Source: Nicotiana tabacum
Taxonomy: Eukaryota; Streptophyta; Magnoliopsida; Solanales; Solanaceae
DNA length: 64,000 bases
Direction: 5' to 3'
Assembly (NCBI RefSeq): GCF_000715075.1
Contig: NC_134102.1
Span: 98,039,766 to 98,103,765 of the forward strand
This document shows, piece by piece, positions 43,944 to 56,997 of this stretch (position 1 is the stretch's first letter; every line of letters starts with the position of its first letter). The notes below the pieces were generated by a model. It was not told the DNA's origin. It did not search any database and saw only the letters and a list, made by a program, of their open reading frames with translations. The position numbers and the translations under genes are program-made.

Positions 43944-44528
43944 AAACCAGCCACCTTAAGCTTACTATATACAAAACAGCAAACATGCTAGGGTATGAAT
44001 CATACGTAATATGCCATGCTCCTAACATCATCACCATTTCTAACATGCTTTTGGAAGGCTTCATGTTTCATTCCGGCTTACCAGGTTGCTTCTTATTCAT
44101 GCTCTTATTTTCTTCTCTCCGTTTGTTTACTTTTTACTCGCACCTCATTTTATCCCTCATCTTAGAATCGTTGAAAAATATTTTGATCGATCCTTTTGGG
44201 GGTTGCCTACGTATCATGTTGCCGCATGAATCAGATCATTACGTAGTTCAGGAATATGACCATTTTCAAATTTTTCTAAAACAAAATCCTTCTATTATTT
44301 AAATTTATTTATTGTTTTTTTAATACAAGACCCAAAAAAATTACATAAAGACGAACATCTAAACAAGAACACACTTTTTAAGATAAAAAGCAAAACAAAA
44401 AGACTTAACACACCAAACGACTCTTACAGACTCAATGGCAGTAAATGAACAATCAAAATGAACGGCCAAGTAAAAGGAGACTCTGATCTCTTCGGGAGAA
44501 TCAAACGACATCATTGTAGTCAAAGAAC
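43944..44528 (-). other. Tat-B spacer between ORF1 and gag
   Basis: Non-coding counterpart of 7367-7970. Contains the hairpin motif at 44207-44247 and AT-rich runs. No supported frame; the 125-codon plus frame 43925-44302 has no domain and is broken in copy A. Confidence 0.6.
44207..44247. other. Tat leader hairpin motif, copy B
   Basis: CTACGTA (44208-44214) and TACGTAG (44240-44246) form a perfect stem around a 25-base loop with GCATGAATCAG, as at 7645-7685. Confidence 0.75.
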
Positions 44529-46090
44529 TTATTCCTGCTGCTGACCCCCAACATCACGATATAAACTCTCTAGGTCTGCAGATATGTGACGGGCGAAGTT
44601 CAATGATACTTCTGCAAACCGCTCAAGCGTCATTCCCTGGCAACTCCTGCATGCTCGGGAGGTGTATGTGGCTACCTCGAGGATCTTTCCCTTAATATGT
44701 TCCTGAGCCAAATGCAACTCTTGATTTCGCTGACCACGTGTCTCAGCTAGATCCAGCGCATCATGCTCGCGCTCCATGGCCATATCTCTCTGGCGTCGAA
44801 TTTCTAGTGACTCTCCCTCCAACCGATTGATCATACTTTGGTAGTGATGTCTTTCTATTTCAAACTCAGCGATCTGGCGCTCCTTGCTTGACTCAACTCC
44901 CCCTATCTGATCCCTCAGACCTTGGATTAATGGAGCAAAACCTCTGCGCTCATGATCACGGACCATCTTGAATTAGGCTTCTCTTTCTTCTTGTTGTTGA
45001 GCGGTAGTGATCACTTTTTCTGTCTAATTTGAGCTTTGAGTGCTCACCTCTGTTGTTCCCATTGAGCCTTTTCCAGCTCGAAATCAGCATGTTATATGTC
45101 CATGGCTTTCTCCAGAATGCCCTTATCTTCTTGTAAATGTCAATACGAGATTGGTACTCTTGTGCCACTTCCCTTCCGGTTTCTCTAACTCTGGCCTTGA
45201 TCTCTTCCTCCCAATCAAATGCATTCGGTATGGCTTTTTCTGGCCTTTGCTCTGGGATAGCCTGGTTGTGAAACCACTCAAGGTATGTGAGGCTTACCTC
45301 TCCACGTTCACGATCAGCTACCATCTCGTCCAAGTCGTAAAATCGACCACTGAACCAAAAATTTTGTGCATATGACTCCCTTGGAAGTTCCTCTCCCTTG
45401 AATTCCCACACAAACAGACGCATGTCTTCAATCGGGGCCTCATTTGCTCTCTCCCTAGCTGGCGCATGACACGTAGGGGTGCGTAGGGTTGGAAACCTCT
45501 TAAACCTATGAGTATAAAAATGGGCGATACATTGACATATGCATGACCCTAGAAGAAGGGAACCAATAATAGTTCCAAGTAATTCTATCAGCACTCAATG
45601 AACCAAGTAATGCCCGCCAGGCCCTCACCCCCTCTGGAAGATTACAACCCGCGGCCCTGTCCGGGTGACATCCAATGTAATTCAGCCAATTATCATTGAA
45701 ATTTACTACTATTGGATGATGATAAAGGTGCTTTATGAACCACATTTACAGCAGAATGTTGCATCCCTCGAAGTAATCTTTAACCTCTTGGCAACGGTCA
45801 AAGCTCGGAAAATATCTCCCAAAATCATGGGAAGAATGGTATGATCCTCGCTACTTTGCAAATACGAGACTACCGCAGCCAATCGAATTCTGATGTGCCC
45901 ACCACACTCTGGAAAGACCATGGTCCCCAAAAATGATATCATGAATGCAAAGATTCTCAACTCCCTCTAAGCGTCGTAACTCAATTGGTTGATGAATTCT
46001 GTCTCCAAATCTGTCATAGTAATATTCCAACGGAACCCAACCTTCCTCCAAACAACCAATTGGAATTCGACGGAGGCATACCTTTTTCAA
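44529..46090 (-). pseudogene. Tat-B ORF1, 5' truncated
   Basis: The minus strand, ending at TAA 44531-44529, carries KKVCLRRIPIGCLEEGWVPL (cut at 46090), FAFMISFLGTMVFPECGGHI, HLYHHPIVVNFNDNWLNYIG, then frames 45594-44956 and 44966-44529. The last gives a clear coiled coil (ERQIAEFEIERHHYQSMINR, RLEGESLEIRRQRDMAMERE) and the C-terminus SADLESLYRDVGGQQQE. About 110 N-terminal residues present in copy A are missing. Confidence 0.75.
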
Positions 46091-47715
46091 ACGGTGCCTA
46101 ACTCTCCAAAACTAGTCAATAATTATGCAAACCCATTAATATATACTCAAATACTCATTATAATCCTATTTACAATAATTTCCAACTTCGCTTGAAAAGT
46201 CGATAAATCACCCTCAGGCCCACATGCCCGGATTCCAAAGAAATTTCGAAGATAAACTTTTCCCATGACATCACGGACTCAAATATATAATTTATTCTCA
46301 ATTCCATGTCCAAAATTCGTGGTCAAAATCCAAATAAACAAGATTCTAGGTTTTTCCACCAAAGCCCCAATTTCTACTAATTCCCTGTTCAAATCCATAT
46401 AAACTCATGTATTTAACTCAAAATTGTGAAGAAAGCACTTACCCCATTATGATTGATGAAGATGGCACTCCAATGTGCTCCAAAATCGGCTCCCATGGGT
46501 GAAATGAAATGAGATAGAGCCAAACCCTCATTTTAAAGAAGACACTGCCCAGCCCCGACTTCCGCACCTGCGGTCACTTGACCGCTTCTGCAGTTGCACT
46601 GGTGCAGCCCAACTACCGCTTCTGTGGTCTTCCACCAGACCCATCAACTCCGCATCTGCGGCCACCATCCGCTTATGCGCCTCCACTTCTGCGGCTCCAC
46701 GCGTGCAGGTGTGGTCCCGCTTCTACGGGTCTCGACCGCATCTGCGATCCACGCCTCCCCCAGAAAAATCCGCTTCTGCGAGTCCTTTCTCGCACCTGCA
46801 GGCTCGCACTTGCGGCCCTCTTCATGCAGGTGCGATTACACCAGATGCCCAGCTGCTTCAGCCCTTCCTCAAATTCCATTTTCGATGTGTTAACCACCCA
46901 GAATTCACCCGAGGCCCCCGGAACCCCGTTCAATCAAACCAACCAGTTCCGAAACATAATACGGACCTGCTCGAGGCCTCAAATCACATCAAACAATGCT
47001 AATACCGCGAATCATACTCCAATTCAAGCTTTATGAACTTTAGAACTTCAAACTTCCTCATTCAATGTCGAATCCTATCAAATCAAGCCCGATTGCCCTC
47101 AAATTTTGCACACAAGTCACATTTGACATTACGGACCTACTCCAACTTCCAGAATCAGATTCCGACTCCTATATCAAAAAGTCCACTTCCGGTCAAACTT
47201 CTCAAAAACCTTCAAATTTCTACCTTTCCCCAAATGACTCCAAAATGATCTACGGACCTTCAAATCCACTTCGAGACGCGCTCCCAATACCGGAATTACC
47301 ATACAGAGCTATTCTCAGACTCGGAATTCCAAACGGACATCGATAAGATTGAAATGCACTTCAACCCAAATTTATGGTATTTTTCCAAAATGCTAACTTC
47401 CACAATAGGTGCCGAAACGCTCCCGGGGCATCCAAAACCCGATCCGAACATACGCCCAAGTCTGAAATCATCATACGAACCTGCTGGAACCTACAAATCC
47501 CGATTCCGTGGTCGTTTACTCTAAAATACAATCTTAGTCAATTCTTCCAACTTAAAGCTTTCGAAATGAGAATTTTCTTTCCAATTCAACTCCGAATTTC
47601 CCGAAATTTAATCCCGACCACACGTACAAGTCATAATACCTGAAGTGAAGCTGCTCATGGCCTCAAACCGCCGAACAACGTGCTAGAGCTCAAAACGACC
47701 AGTCGGGTCATTACA
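46091..47715 (-). repeat. LTR fragment of the 10350-13309 family
   Basis: Matches about 11727-13309. The minus-strand start TGTAATGACCCGAC is at 47715, directly after a polypurine tract (47730-47716), so this is the start of a 3' LTR. It is broken at 46091 by the joint with Tat-B ORF1. Contains a 32-bp segment (about 46326-46357) missing from copy A's LTR, and the GC-rich cluster 46559-46832. Confidence 0.85.
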
Positions 47716-47730
47716 TTCTCTCCCACTTAA
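47716..47730 (-). promoter_or_regulatory. Polypurine tract of the LARD-like element
   Basis: The minus strand reads TTAAGTGGGAGAGAA immediately before the LTR start TGTAATGACCC. Confidence 0.7.
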
Positions 47731-50700
47731 ACATATGTTCATCCTCGAACGTGCTAAGAACTGCGCTGGAGTTGTCCGAAATCATTGTTTAGCACCTCGT
47801 GCACCTACCCATGCCACCACAACTCAGTTGAGCACACTGGCTCGAGTAAATCTGAAGATTCCCCTTTTGTTTAATCAAATTAGCTTTAGAGCCAAATTCC
47901 AACATCCAGAATCTTCTGTAAGGCTTGTTTCCAACATACAATCACTGTATCAATCACCACACGATGTACCAAACCATGACTACATACCTTTGCTGAATTC
48001 ACACCATGCACCGCATAATTCACATGACCATAATAACATCCTCTGATAACAATAACCAAAATTCCACGAACTTGATGTCCACAACACACCTCATGCCACA
48101 TACATGTCATGCTCCAACTCTTGTAATGCTGCCGCAGCGGAAAAGATGCTTAGAAATTTACAACCAACTGCCGAGTCAACCATTCATTGAGTTTCTCCCC
48201 TTGACAAGAACCATTATCTCATTCTGGACTGAATACCTATATTTACTCTTTAACTATGCCTCATACCGATCTGATCACACTAACCCCAGGTCCAATAATC
48301 CCGTCTCTCCCAGTATAAGCTACCCAGGCAATAAGTCACCTCAGACTCTGCCAAAAATCTCATATGATGCCACAATGTGCCGACAAACTACAAACTTGAA
48401 TATGACGCATAAGGAAAACGAACTCTGGAAAGAACAACTCAACCCACGTAACTAATTAAACAACCAAAAACGTTCCTCAGAAAATGAGAAACAAAATACG
48501 CAAGAATAGATATAGGGAACTGTACTCAACATCACACTGTTGCGGCGTGCAACCCGATCCAAACAACATGTCCGTGGCGGCATGCCACCTGATTCACACA
48601 TAATAACCTGTAAGGAATTAGTTACCGAGCTAAAATGCTCATACATGTGAAATACCCGAATAAAGGCCACAAACACGCCAAGTGCATAATACCATCCCTG
48701 GGGAGACAGATAGCGCCATACGCTACAAAATGCAAGCACAACTAAGGTGCGATATATGATCTAACTCTCGAGAGCCATCCTGCTCACATAACACCATCGT
48801 TACTTGGAACCTCAACATATATGAAATCATCAAGCTGTTTCACAACTCACATGTCACAATATAGTATTACACGAAATGGTCAGCGGCGAAATAACATCCA
48901 ACGTCCGAATACTCCTCCACAAGGAGCGCTATGCTGAAATGAACATATCCGGCCCGATATAGAGCCCACATTCATATCTAGATCCATCCACGGATCTCAA
49001 GCCGATTCTGACCGTACCGCACTGGGCTAATAACCTTTCAAGGATCCAGGGTAAACCTTTTTCCCATGACACAGAAGAATAGCCCCCAAATCCAGAACAA
49101 ACATTCTCAGTTCACAACCAAATGAACCGAGCACCCTTCAGGCATAAATTCTCACATCAACGATAGTACCACAACCTCCATACTTGGTTTCCATCTTTAA
49201 TCATTTAAGTGACAACCTATCACACTTATACAATCTTTCCGTAGGACACGCTCCCCCGATCTTCCGCACCAGATAACGAGTCTGCACATTCATACTACTG
49301 GCCACACCAACGCTGTAAAGCAATTCAAGAATCCGCATTCAGTATGCAAAGCCTCTTCACACCAGATACCGATCTCAGGTGACGCCAAAAATAATGCCAG
49401 TTGACTCTAATCATCTGAGTCTTTTCTAGCTCATCCGAGTTCGTGACATTCTTGTCAACACCAAACCGCAACCTTGATCCTCAACTTCCAAATCCCATGC
49501 TACTCACTGCACTTATTCATGCCAATGCGCAAGAGCATAAGATTTTCATCATAACTCCGGAACCACTAATAGGGTAAACACTTCATCATATAGAAATATT
49601 TTACTTAGCTCATTTCAAGAGAACCATTGCAGCACGCAGCCAAATTCCCATAACCAAAGATTATACAAATCTCGAGTAGTGGTTTAAACCACCATAATCC
49701 TTCTGGGATACGTCTACACATAACATGTTATAATACTTGAATGCTTCCAAATAAGATCAATTACAGCGACCGTCAAGCCTCTCACACACCGCCACAATTC
49801 ACACGTATAACTTAACACGCTGAGGGAACTGATCACTACACCATCATGCCAATTCAATCGTTATTAACTGATACACTCATTCTGATACTTCCTCTATGAG
49901 TCTGAAGTTATTTTCTTCCATTCCTCCAATGCTACACCGCATACTGAAGATAACATAGAACACTCCAAGTCCCTTTTCATAATCCGCTGCAAAAGCTCGA
50001 TACTCAACCATACTATGGACTCGAAATCTTTAGGCACCACACTTTACCCTTTGAATCCACTAGGACCGTGGCTGAGAGTCGCCCACTCTGACTTGGTCCC
50101 AAATATAATCGACTCCAAGGCTCTGCTATCACCTAAACACTCTCTCAAAGAAGCACCCGACTAGATCACTTTCATTGCAGATCACCTCTACATGAAGCAT
50201 AAATCCTGAGTCTTCCCAAAGCCTGAACATAAATTGATAAGGCCAATTATAGCAAACATTCTTCAAATCCTTTGCTCAAATCACCACTGATGTTCTCTTT
50301 ACTTAGTCGTAATAACCCACCAATACACCGATAACCTGGAACCTCACAAATAGATAACCATGCAATCCAATCGTAGGCAGTGAGCCTCTCCCACTTAGCT
50401 CGAAGCCACCACTGCATAACATTGAAATCCACCAAGGTTCATCCTTCCTCTCTGACATGACCCCACACTATCGACCCACCAAATTCCTCGAAATCTTCGA
50501 ACGATGTTGCACCGAGCACAATTACTACGAAACCAATAAACCATCCCGGGTCCGTGCCCATTTACTAGTTGTACAAGCCCGTTCACTCCCCATTTGACAT
50601 CTACTAAAAGGTGTGACAGTACCTTCAATTCCAAAGTCATGTTGTATCCTTCTTCATATCAAGCAACTCCTTTCTGTTGTATCCAATCTCCTACCGTATA

Positions 50701-51756
50701 ATAGCCAATATTTTAAAATAAGTCCGTAGACCTAGTCACTGCCTACCATGAATCCCAAATCACTATAAACTTTTCTCAAGGAGTGTATTCATCCAACCGC
50801 TGAACCCATATGCTACCATGCCACTTTCCCATTTTGGTCAAACCCTCTCTTTTAAGCAACAACTCGACTTCTGCTTTTTACACCTGGCCTTCTAGAAATT
50901 TAACCACCGCATGACACTTCCCACATGTCCTTTCTCATCCTTCGCTGCCCAATTGTTGCATTAAATCAAAATCTATCTCTGTAGAACTTGAACCAATAGA
51001 TTGCTACTAACTTTAACCCTTTCCAAGAATCATCTTTCTCGAACCATCAATACTAGGAACGCTGATTAGATCCTGAACCACCGCACATCGCGATCTCTGA
51101 TAGCTGCTTCTCCAACACTATTTTTACGCTACTCTGCCCAAAGGCGAATTGAAGGAAACCATAACACCAACAAACTTAACGTATTAAAAAAGGACACAAC
51201 ATCACATATGAAAATTCCACCACGCTCGAAAGTACCAAGTCCCGTTACTCCATCAACAAAAACCTGAACAATTATAGTCCGATTGCCTTTCCTCCGCCGG
51301 AAATAAAATACCGAATCTCTGAATCATGCACTGAGTAAACCTCTTTTCAAGTCATTCACTGCCCTGACACATAGGCAAGCATCCCACCATCACATCAATG
51401 TTGTGCGATAACAACTCATGAGCATCATAGAAACTTGTGCATAGCCTCAAATCTCCCAGAAGTACAGCTACTGAGCTGAAATGACAGAATATCCTTCCGC
51501 AAGGCGACGACGATAGCCTAATCAACTACGCAGGGAGTAACATCCTACGTCGCATCTGTAGTACCATTACAATTCCTCAATTCTCTATTTATAACAAGTG
51601 CTTCACGTCGCATAAGATTGAATAGGAAAGAAACAAAGGCATAAGCCTCAAGGAATCAAATCGCATGATAAGGAATCAAGAAGGGAAGTGCTCCAACAGC
51701 CCTGTAGACTCTCGAAGATAAGTACAAACGTCTCTGTACCGATCCGCAAGACTCTA
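47731..51756 (-). mobile_element. Non-coding internal region of a LARD-like element
   Basis: About 4.0 kb between the LTR start at 47715 and the joint at 51756. I find no gag, protease, RT or integrase motif on either strand; the longest frames (48006-48455 plus, 149 codons; 48452-48739 minus) have no recognisable domain. Phrases such as GTTGCGGCGTGCAACCCGAT (48540) are familiar from Solanaceae LTR elements. A large, non-coding internal region with a gypsy-type LTR fits a LARD (large retrotransposon derivative). Its 5' LTR is missing, replaced at 51757 by Tat leader with the shared bases ACCCGATGG around the joint. Confidence 0.6.
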
Positions 51757-51796
51757 CCCGATGGAGGTTGACTACGTATCTCACATCCGATGAGAA
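51757..51796 (-). other. Tat-C leader, left flank of solo LTR
   Basis: Forty bases identical in layout to 10304-10344 (GATGGAGGTTGACTACGTAT), the left half of the hairpin motif, in front of the TCAAA target duplication (51797-51801). Confidence 0.8.
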
Positions 51797-51801
51797 TCAA
51801 A

Positions 51802-54800
51802 TATCACGACCCAAAATCCATTAAAGGTCATGATGGCGCCGGACACCGCTGTCAGGCAAGCCAACAATAACTAGTTAATCTGGTTCTCTTTTTTAATATC
51901 TTTGAAATCATAGTTTTCCTTCAATTAAATAATAGAAGATGGGAATTTCAGAGTAAATAATAATATTTTCACAATCCCAATACTTAATAACCCATAATCA
52001 TCCCAAAACCCCACGTCACAAGTGCATGAGAATCAACTAGGAAAATAAAATAAAATACAGCATCTGTCCGGAATACAAATTTGGACAGGAAAAGAAAATA
52101 CAAATACTCTGAAGAAGACTCTGTTGGCTGCGGATCGTAGCATAAGATGCAGCTCGCCTAAGTCCCTGCATCAACCAGGCAGATGCGCCCACATGACCAC
52201 TAAGTATATAAGTACTTGTACAACAAAATATACAGCAAGTGTAATATGAGTACGAAAATAACATGTACCCAGTAAGTATCAAATCTAACCTCGAAGAAGT
52301 AGTGACGAGGGGTCGACTTCGACACTTACTAGTGGTCCAATAATAGCAGGTACAGTAAAGAAGTGAATGAACATGATACAGAGTAAATATATGAAACAAA
52401 CAAGTATAAAATACGTGGTACAATTTCCCTCTTTACAATTTACTCAAGCTCTCAACTAGTAAGTTCCCTCCGTAACCGGAGCATATATATATATAGATAT
52501 AGTGGATTTCATCAAAGAGGTTATCATAATTCAAATCAGGGAAAAACAACCCTCAGATACACTGGCTTCTTGCCAAATGTTACGCACGATTCCATGAGGA
52601 TAATATATATAGAGGAAATGTCGAGGCGTACGGCCCGATCCAACATAAAAGTAAACTGTGCACTGCCGAGGGTTGAACGACATGAACCATAGATGCATCT
52701 ATTAACCTGTCGAGGCAAATTGCCTGCTCCGATGAGAGTGTGGTACATAAATCCTACCGAGGCAAACGGCCTGATCCCATAAGAGTAGTAGAAGGAAATA
52801 CCCCGCTCGCGAATCATATGTGCGACGCGGTCAAATATAAATTTAAGGAATTTTTCCCCACTCGCGAATCATACTTGCGACGCGGTTACACATAGATTTC
52901 TTAAGTTATTATGGTATTCCTCAATTCTTTTAAAAAATACAAAGTTCAAATAAACATAAATTCAACAACAATAGCAACACGACATGATGTAAGCCTAAAA
53001 CTACCCGGACATAGGCATAGTTAGTAGCTACGTATGGACTCTCATCACCTCGTACGTACGTAGCCCCCACAAATAGAAGCGCATAATATTTTAGTTCACC
53101 TATGGGGTTAATTCCCTCTTACAAGGTTAGAAAGGAGACTTACCTCGCTCCGAAGTTCCTTAACCGGCTCCCAAGCCCTTCCGACGACTCAAACCGGTGC
53201 CTAACTCTCCAAAACTAGTCAATAATTATGCAAACCCATTAATATATACTCAAATACTCATTATAATCCTATTGACAGTAATTCTCAACTCCGCTTGAAA
53301 TGTCGATAAAATCATCCTTGGGCCCACGTGCCCGGATTCCAAAATATTTCAAAGATAAACTTTGCCCATGACATCACGGACTCAAATATATAATTTATTC
53401 TCAATTCCATGTCCAAAATTCGTGGTCAAAATTCAAATATACAAGATTCTAGGTTTTTCCACTAAAGCCCCAATTTCTACTAATTCTCATGTTCAAATCC
53501 ATATAAACTCATGTATTTAACTCAAAATTGTGAAGAAAGCACTTACCCCATTATGATTGATGAAGATGGCACTCCAATGTGCTCTAAAATTGGCTCCCAT
53601 GGGCGAAATGAAATGGGATAGAGCCAAACCCTCATTTTAAAAAAGACACTGCCCAACCCCGACTTCCGCACCTGCGGTCACTTGACCTCTTCTGCGGTTC
53701 AGCAGGTGCGGCCCAACTACCGTTTCTGCGGTCTTCCACTAGACCCCTCAACTCTACATCTGCGGCCACCATCCGCTTATGTGCCTCCGCTTCTGCGGCT
53801 CCACGCGCACAGGTGCAGTCCCGCTTCTGTGGATCTCGACCGCATCTGCGATCCACGCCTCCCCCAGCAAAATCCACTTCTGTGACTCCTCTTCCGCACC
53901 TGCGGCCCTCTTCACGCAGGTGCGATTACACCAGATGCCCAGCTGTTTTGGCCCTTCCTCAAATTCCATTTTCGATCCGTTAACCACCCGGAATCCACCC
54001 GAGGTCCCTGGAACCCCGTCCAATCACACCAAAAAGTTTCGAAACATAATGCGGACCTGCTCGAGGCCACAAATCTCATTAACCAACGCTAATACCACGA
54101 ATCGCACTCCAATTCAAGCTTTATGAACCTTAGAACTTCAAACTTTCTCATTCGATGCCGAAACCTATCAAATCACGCCCGATTGCCCTCAAATTTTGCA
54201 CACAAGTCACATTTGACATTACGGACCTACTCCAACTTCCGGAATCGAATTCCGACCCCGATATCAAAAAGTCCACTTCCGGTCAAACGTCTCAAAAACA
54301 TTCAAATTTCTAACTTTCGCCAAATGACTCCAAAATGACCTACGAACCTCCAAATACACTTCCGGACGTGCTCCCAATATCGGAATCACCATAAGGAGCT
54401 ATTCTCAGACTCGGAATTCCAAATGGACATCGATAACATTGAAATGCATTTCAACCCAACATTATGGAATTCTTCCAAAATGCTAACTTCCACAATAGGT
54501 GCCGAAATGCTCCCGGGGCATCCAAAACCCGATCCGAATATATGCTCAAGTTTGAATCATCATACGAACCTTCTGGAACCTTCAAATCCCGATTCTGAGG
54601 CCGTTTACTCTAAAATCCAATCTTAGTCAATTCTTCCAACTTAAATCTTTCGAAATGAGAATTTTCTTTCCAATTCAACTCCGAACTTTCCGAAATTCAA
54701 TCCCGACCACGCGTACAAGTCATAATACCTGAAGTGAAGGTGTTCATGGCCTCAAACTACCGAACGACGCACTAGAGCTCAAAATGACTTATCGGGTCGT

Positions 54801-54804
54801 TACA
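51802..54804 (-). mobile_element. Solo LTR (3003 bp), duplicate of 10350-13309
   Basis: The minus strand begins TGTAACGACCCGATAAG (54804) and ends GGGTCGTGATA (51802). TCAAA flanks it at 51797-51801 and 54805-54809, the same target duplication and same target as the copy A solo LTR. Relative to copy A it keeps a 32-bp segment near 53428-53460, has extra sequence near 52330-52365 and lacks part of the GC-rich cluster. Frames inside are not genes. Confidence 0.9.
53665..53930. repeat. GC-rich CTGCGG-type repeat cluster, copy C
   Basis: Counterpart of 12157-12430, with CACCTGCGG, TTTCTGCGG, CATCTGCGG and CAGGTGCG variants. Slightly shorter than in copy A. Confidence 0.7.
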
Positions 54805-54809
54805 TCAAA

Positions 54810-55525
54810 CCCGCGTAGTTCGGTAAAAACCGACTACGTTCTCTTTTGACTTTTATGAAAATTAATCTTTACACCTCATGCTAGACTACCCAAAACAATT
54901 TTAGTAAAAAAAAATTAATTTTTTTTAATTTCGCTCAACTAATTTTCTAAAACCGGTCAACAATGCAAGCAAACCTTTCAAATGATGTAGCAAGTAGCAT
55001 ATAAGTGAACATGATGGTCTCAAAGAGGATACATGTCTTATACGGACCCGGTCCCTATGCCGAGTTTCGCTAAGTCAAATGCATAGGATGCAAATAAAGC
55101 GAACCTACTAGAGATATCAGGCATGATGTTTGTTCTTCTAGGTTTAAATCCTATTAGAGAAGGTATCTAGACTGGCTTACTCGAGCGGACAACTCAAGCC
55201 GATGAGGGTCAGCGTACCGGTAGCATTGCTTTCCGACTTAACTAGTGGTGCTCCCCGCCTAAAACATGTGTGACTAAAATCCTTCACCAGGTGACAAGCA
55301 CCTCGTCTACCTCAAAGAAAGCGGGCTATGTCAAGCAAATGCCCAATTTTTAATTTCAAGAAGACTCAGAGGGGGTGCGTAAGAAGACAGTTTATATGTA
55401 CAACTCAACAATATCAAAGCAGTAAAAAGCAGGAAAATAGCACATCAGACCCAAATAAATTATAGTATATACAAAATTAATAAAGCCAAATAAAAGTCAA
55501 CATGTACAAGCTCGAATTCTGGTTG
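54810..55525 (-). other. Tat-C leader, distal part
   Basis: Counterpart of 13315-14029. Starts with the right half of the hairpin motif (CCCGCGTAGTTCGG, better preserved than in copy A). No frame. Confidence 0.75.
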
Positions 55526-55543
55526 TCCCCAGTAGAGTCGCCA
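55526..55543 (-). promoter_or_regulatory. Primer binding site, Tat-C
   Basis: Minus strand TGGCGACTCTACTGGGGA, four bases from the LTR end (55548). One base differs from copy A. Confidence 0.8.
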
Positions 55544-56997
55544 GAGTTGTCACACCCCTTTTTCTACTCCCAAAAATTTATGTTTTATGGATTGTTGTGG
55601 GTAAAAGAATTTTTACAATTAAAGTGACGTTTTTAGAATAGGGATTATTTTATTTTTGAGAGTCGCCACTTGAAATTGATTTTTCGGTATTCCAAGTCAC
55701 CTTTTATTTGAATCCCTAGTCAAAGAAAGGTTTGACTCTATTCTTATCGGTCCGCAAAAACAAAATTCGGGTAAGGAATTCTGTTGACTGGGGAGAAAGT
55801 ATAAGGCATTCCCCGAGTCCCGTGGTTCTAGCACGGTCGTTTTATTGACTTAAAACTTTGCTTGAATTAATTTTGGACAAACTGTGCTTTATATGATTTT
55901 CATGTTTTACCTATCCGCTTTTATTTCTTGATTATTAGATTTATAAAAAAAATGATTTGTATAATATTATATTGTCATAATCACGCTATGCAAGCGAATG
56001 CGTGATCGAATAACAAAATTAATTAACTTATCATAATTGCGCCTCGCAAGCGAATCCGAAATCATGACAATCAACTATTTGTATTACTTTTGAGAAATTA
56101 CTACATTTGAGAAAATTAATTCTTGAAAATTATTAAAAGTCAACTATCGCGCTACGCAAGCGAATCCGCGATTTTAGCAAAAAGATTAATTAAATTAAAA
56201 ATTAACTAAAATTGATGGGTATGGTATGAGGTTATTGAATTAATTTATTGAATATTAAACATCACGCTATGCAAACGATTCCATGAAGTTAAGGCGCGCT
56301 TGCTAATTGCCAAGCATTTAAATTATTTTAAAAATAATAATAGTTAAGTTATTTATTTAAACAATAATTAAAAAGAACTAATTTTATTAAAATGATTTGA
56401 CTAAACTAAAATGTAAGAACTAATTGGAATTATTTTAAGAGAATGCACTAGCATATTTTATTTGCTTTGTCGGCATTAGGTTTGCCAAAATTATTCTTAA
56501 TTTGGCCCAAAGTGTAGTGGAGCTTGCATGACAAAAGAAAAATCTACTTACATCTAGTTGTTATTAATCCATGACTATTGAGTATTAAAAAAAAAAGATT
56601 TGCTACTAACCGTAGTTAACTTGATTTTCTGTTACCTTAATGACAAGAAAACAACCCTATTAACATTGCCAATGATATAGGGAACAAATGCACATGGAAA
56701 CATGATTAACTTGAAAACTTAGTCCATGTTACCAAGACTATCATGAAAAAGTCAAGTAAGAACAACACTATGTAATACTTTCCGAAAGAATGTTCTTTAA
56801 ATTAATAGAACAGTTTCCTAGCAAATGTGAACTTAACAAGTAATAGAATATCATTTTTAAGCTGCACTAAAATCAGAATCGGATTTAGCTAAAAAATTAA
56901 AAATAGAGCTTACCCATGAATTCTAAATCTCATACGTCACATGTAAAAATAAGGACCCAATTGCATACAGAAAATTAATCTACTTCATTACCAACTT

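Larger units (their letters stand above)
37050..46090 (-). mobile_element. Tat/Ogre retrotransposon, copy B (both ends truncated)
   Basis: Close duplicate of 546-9570: pol (stop 37159-37157), protease, gag, spacer with hairpin motif, and ORF1 up to about its first third. It ends at about 46086-46092, where ORF1 is joined to an LTR fragment through the shared bases TCAAA. It shares with copy A the RNase H deletions and the fusion to Del/Tekay gag, but has its own stops and a different RT frameshift. Confidence 0.85.

Noticed and set aside
48006..48455. 149-codon plus-strand frame in the LARD internal region
   Set aside because: Low complexity, no recognisable motif, on the strand opposite to the element, and no supporting copy in the window.
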